NCBI GenBank assembly: GCA_019309245.1
Contig: JAFDGP010000214.1
Location: forward strand, 1-5,899
From: Deltaproteobacteria bacterium
GTDB lineage: Bacteria > Desulfobacterota > Desulfobacteria > Desulfobacterales > C00003060
Reading direction: 5' to 3'
DNA length: 5,899 bases
Shown here: piece by piece, positions 5,749-5,899 of the stretch
Position numbering within the stretch: the first letter of the stretch is position 1
Layout: every line of letters starts with the position of its first letter
Position numbers and translations under genes: made by a program
The notes under the pieces: generated by a model
Database searches by the model: none
What the model saw: the letters and a program-made list of their open reading frames with translations, nothing else
Told to the model about the DNA's origin: nothing

Positions 5749-5899
5749 CGAATGGGAAAAAATTGACGGGCAACGACGTAAGTTTCCAATTCATAAATGA
5801 GCAGTTTTTTCTCTGAGCAAGGCCGCACAAGGGTTTCCGCCGAGGCGTACTTTGCGTACGTCGCAGGCGGAAACCCGCGGAGAACGCCGCTCAGAGGAA
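5731..5899 (+). repeat. Dispersed repeat copy 2, truncated by the window end
   Basis: Inverted relative to copy 1. The shared parts are the end GTGCCCATCCACGAA (5738-5752), then an A run and ACGGG, and then 5786-5899, which matches copy 1 (2580 down to 2467) at 107 of 114 positions without gaps. Its hairpin has outer arms CTCTGAGC (5811-5818) and GCTCAGAG (5889-5896), inner arms GGGTTTCCGCC (5831-5841) and GGCGGAAACCC (5866-5876), and a tip CGTAC-TTTGC-GTACG (5846-5860). By comparison with copy 1, about 30 bases of the far end lie beyond the window. It lacks the TCCGCCTGAGGCGGA palindrome that copy 1 carries. Confidence 0.8.

Noticed and set aside
2437..5899. Composite transposon or defence island bounded by the inverted repeats
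   Set aside because: There is no transposase, integrase, nuclease or other defence-type gene between the repeats. The enclosed genes look like ordinary chromosomal genes, so only the inverted arrangement itself is reported.

Overview
This window looks like a piece of a bacterial chromosome with roughly balanced to moderately high GC. It may come from Desulfobacterota (the former Deltaproteobacteria). That guess rests on the style of the genes (a zinc-ribbon/HDOD fusion, an FmdB-type protein, a small Cys-rich protein) and on intergenic palindromes such as TCCGCCTGAGGCGGA. It is inference, not proof. I find no rRNA, tRNA, CRISPR array, phage gene or transposase.

Layout. Bases 1-2125 (minus strand) are the first 708 codons of smc, the chromosome-partitioning ATPase, cut by the left edge. 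It is intact and in frame through the ATPase head, the first coiled-coil arm and the hinge. Bases 2126-2684 hold no convincing gene. They contain the smc leader and a 211-bp repeat made of nested inverted repeats. Next come two plus-strand genes in tandem: a radical SAM enzyme (2685-3620) and an FmdB-type zinc-ribbon protein (3630-3935), whose ribosome-binding site overlaps the stop of the gene before it. Converging on them is a minus-strand HDOD-domain protein with an N-terminal zinc ribbon (3962-4936). A gene-poor stretch (4937-5323) carries a 116-bp palindromic, MITE-like element. A 92-residue Cys-rich protein follows on the minus strand (5324-5602). The right edge holds a second, oppositely oriented copy of the 211-bp repeat, truncated by the window end.

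How it fits together. smc is housekeeping. The radical SAM and FmdB-type genes probably form one short operon; what they act on cannot be read from sequence. The HDOD protein is probably a regulatory or signalling protein. The small protein has a CxxC/CxxC pair and a second four-Cys cluster and is probably a metal-binding protein of unknown role.

The most interesting signals are in the non-coding DNA. The inverted repeat pair encloses all four complete genes, and its two copies differ by a compensatory base-pair change in the central hairpin stem. The 116-bp element has 19-bp imperfect terminal inverted repeats with a palindrome at its centre. The HDOD domain appears to lack about 17 residues found in the usual family fold. 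I saw no clear evidence of a new defence or mobile system.
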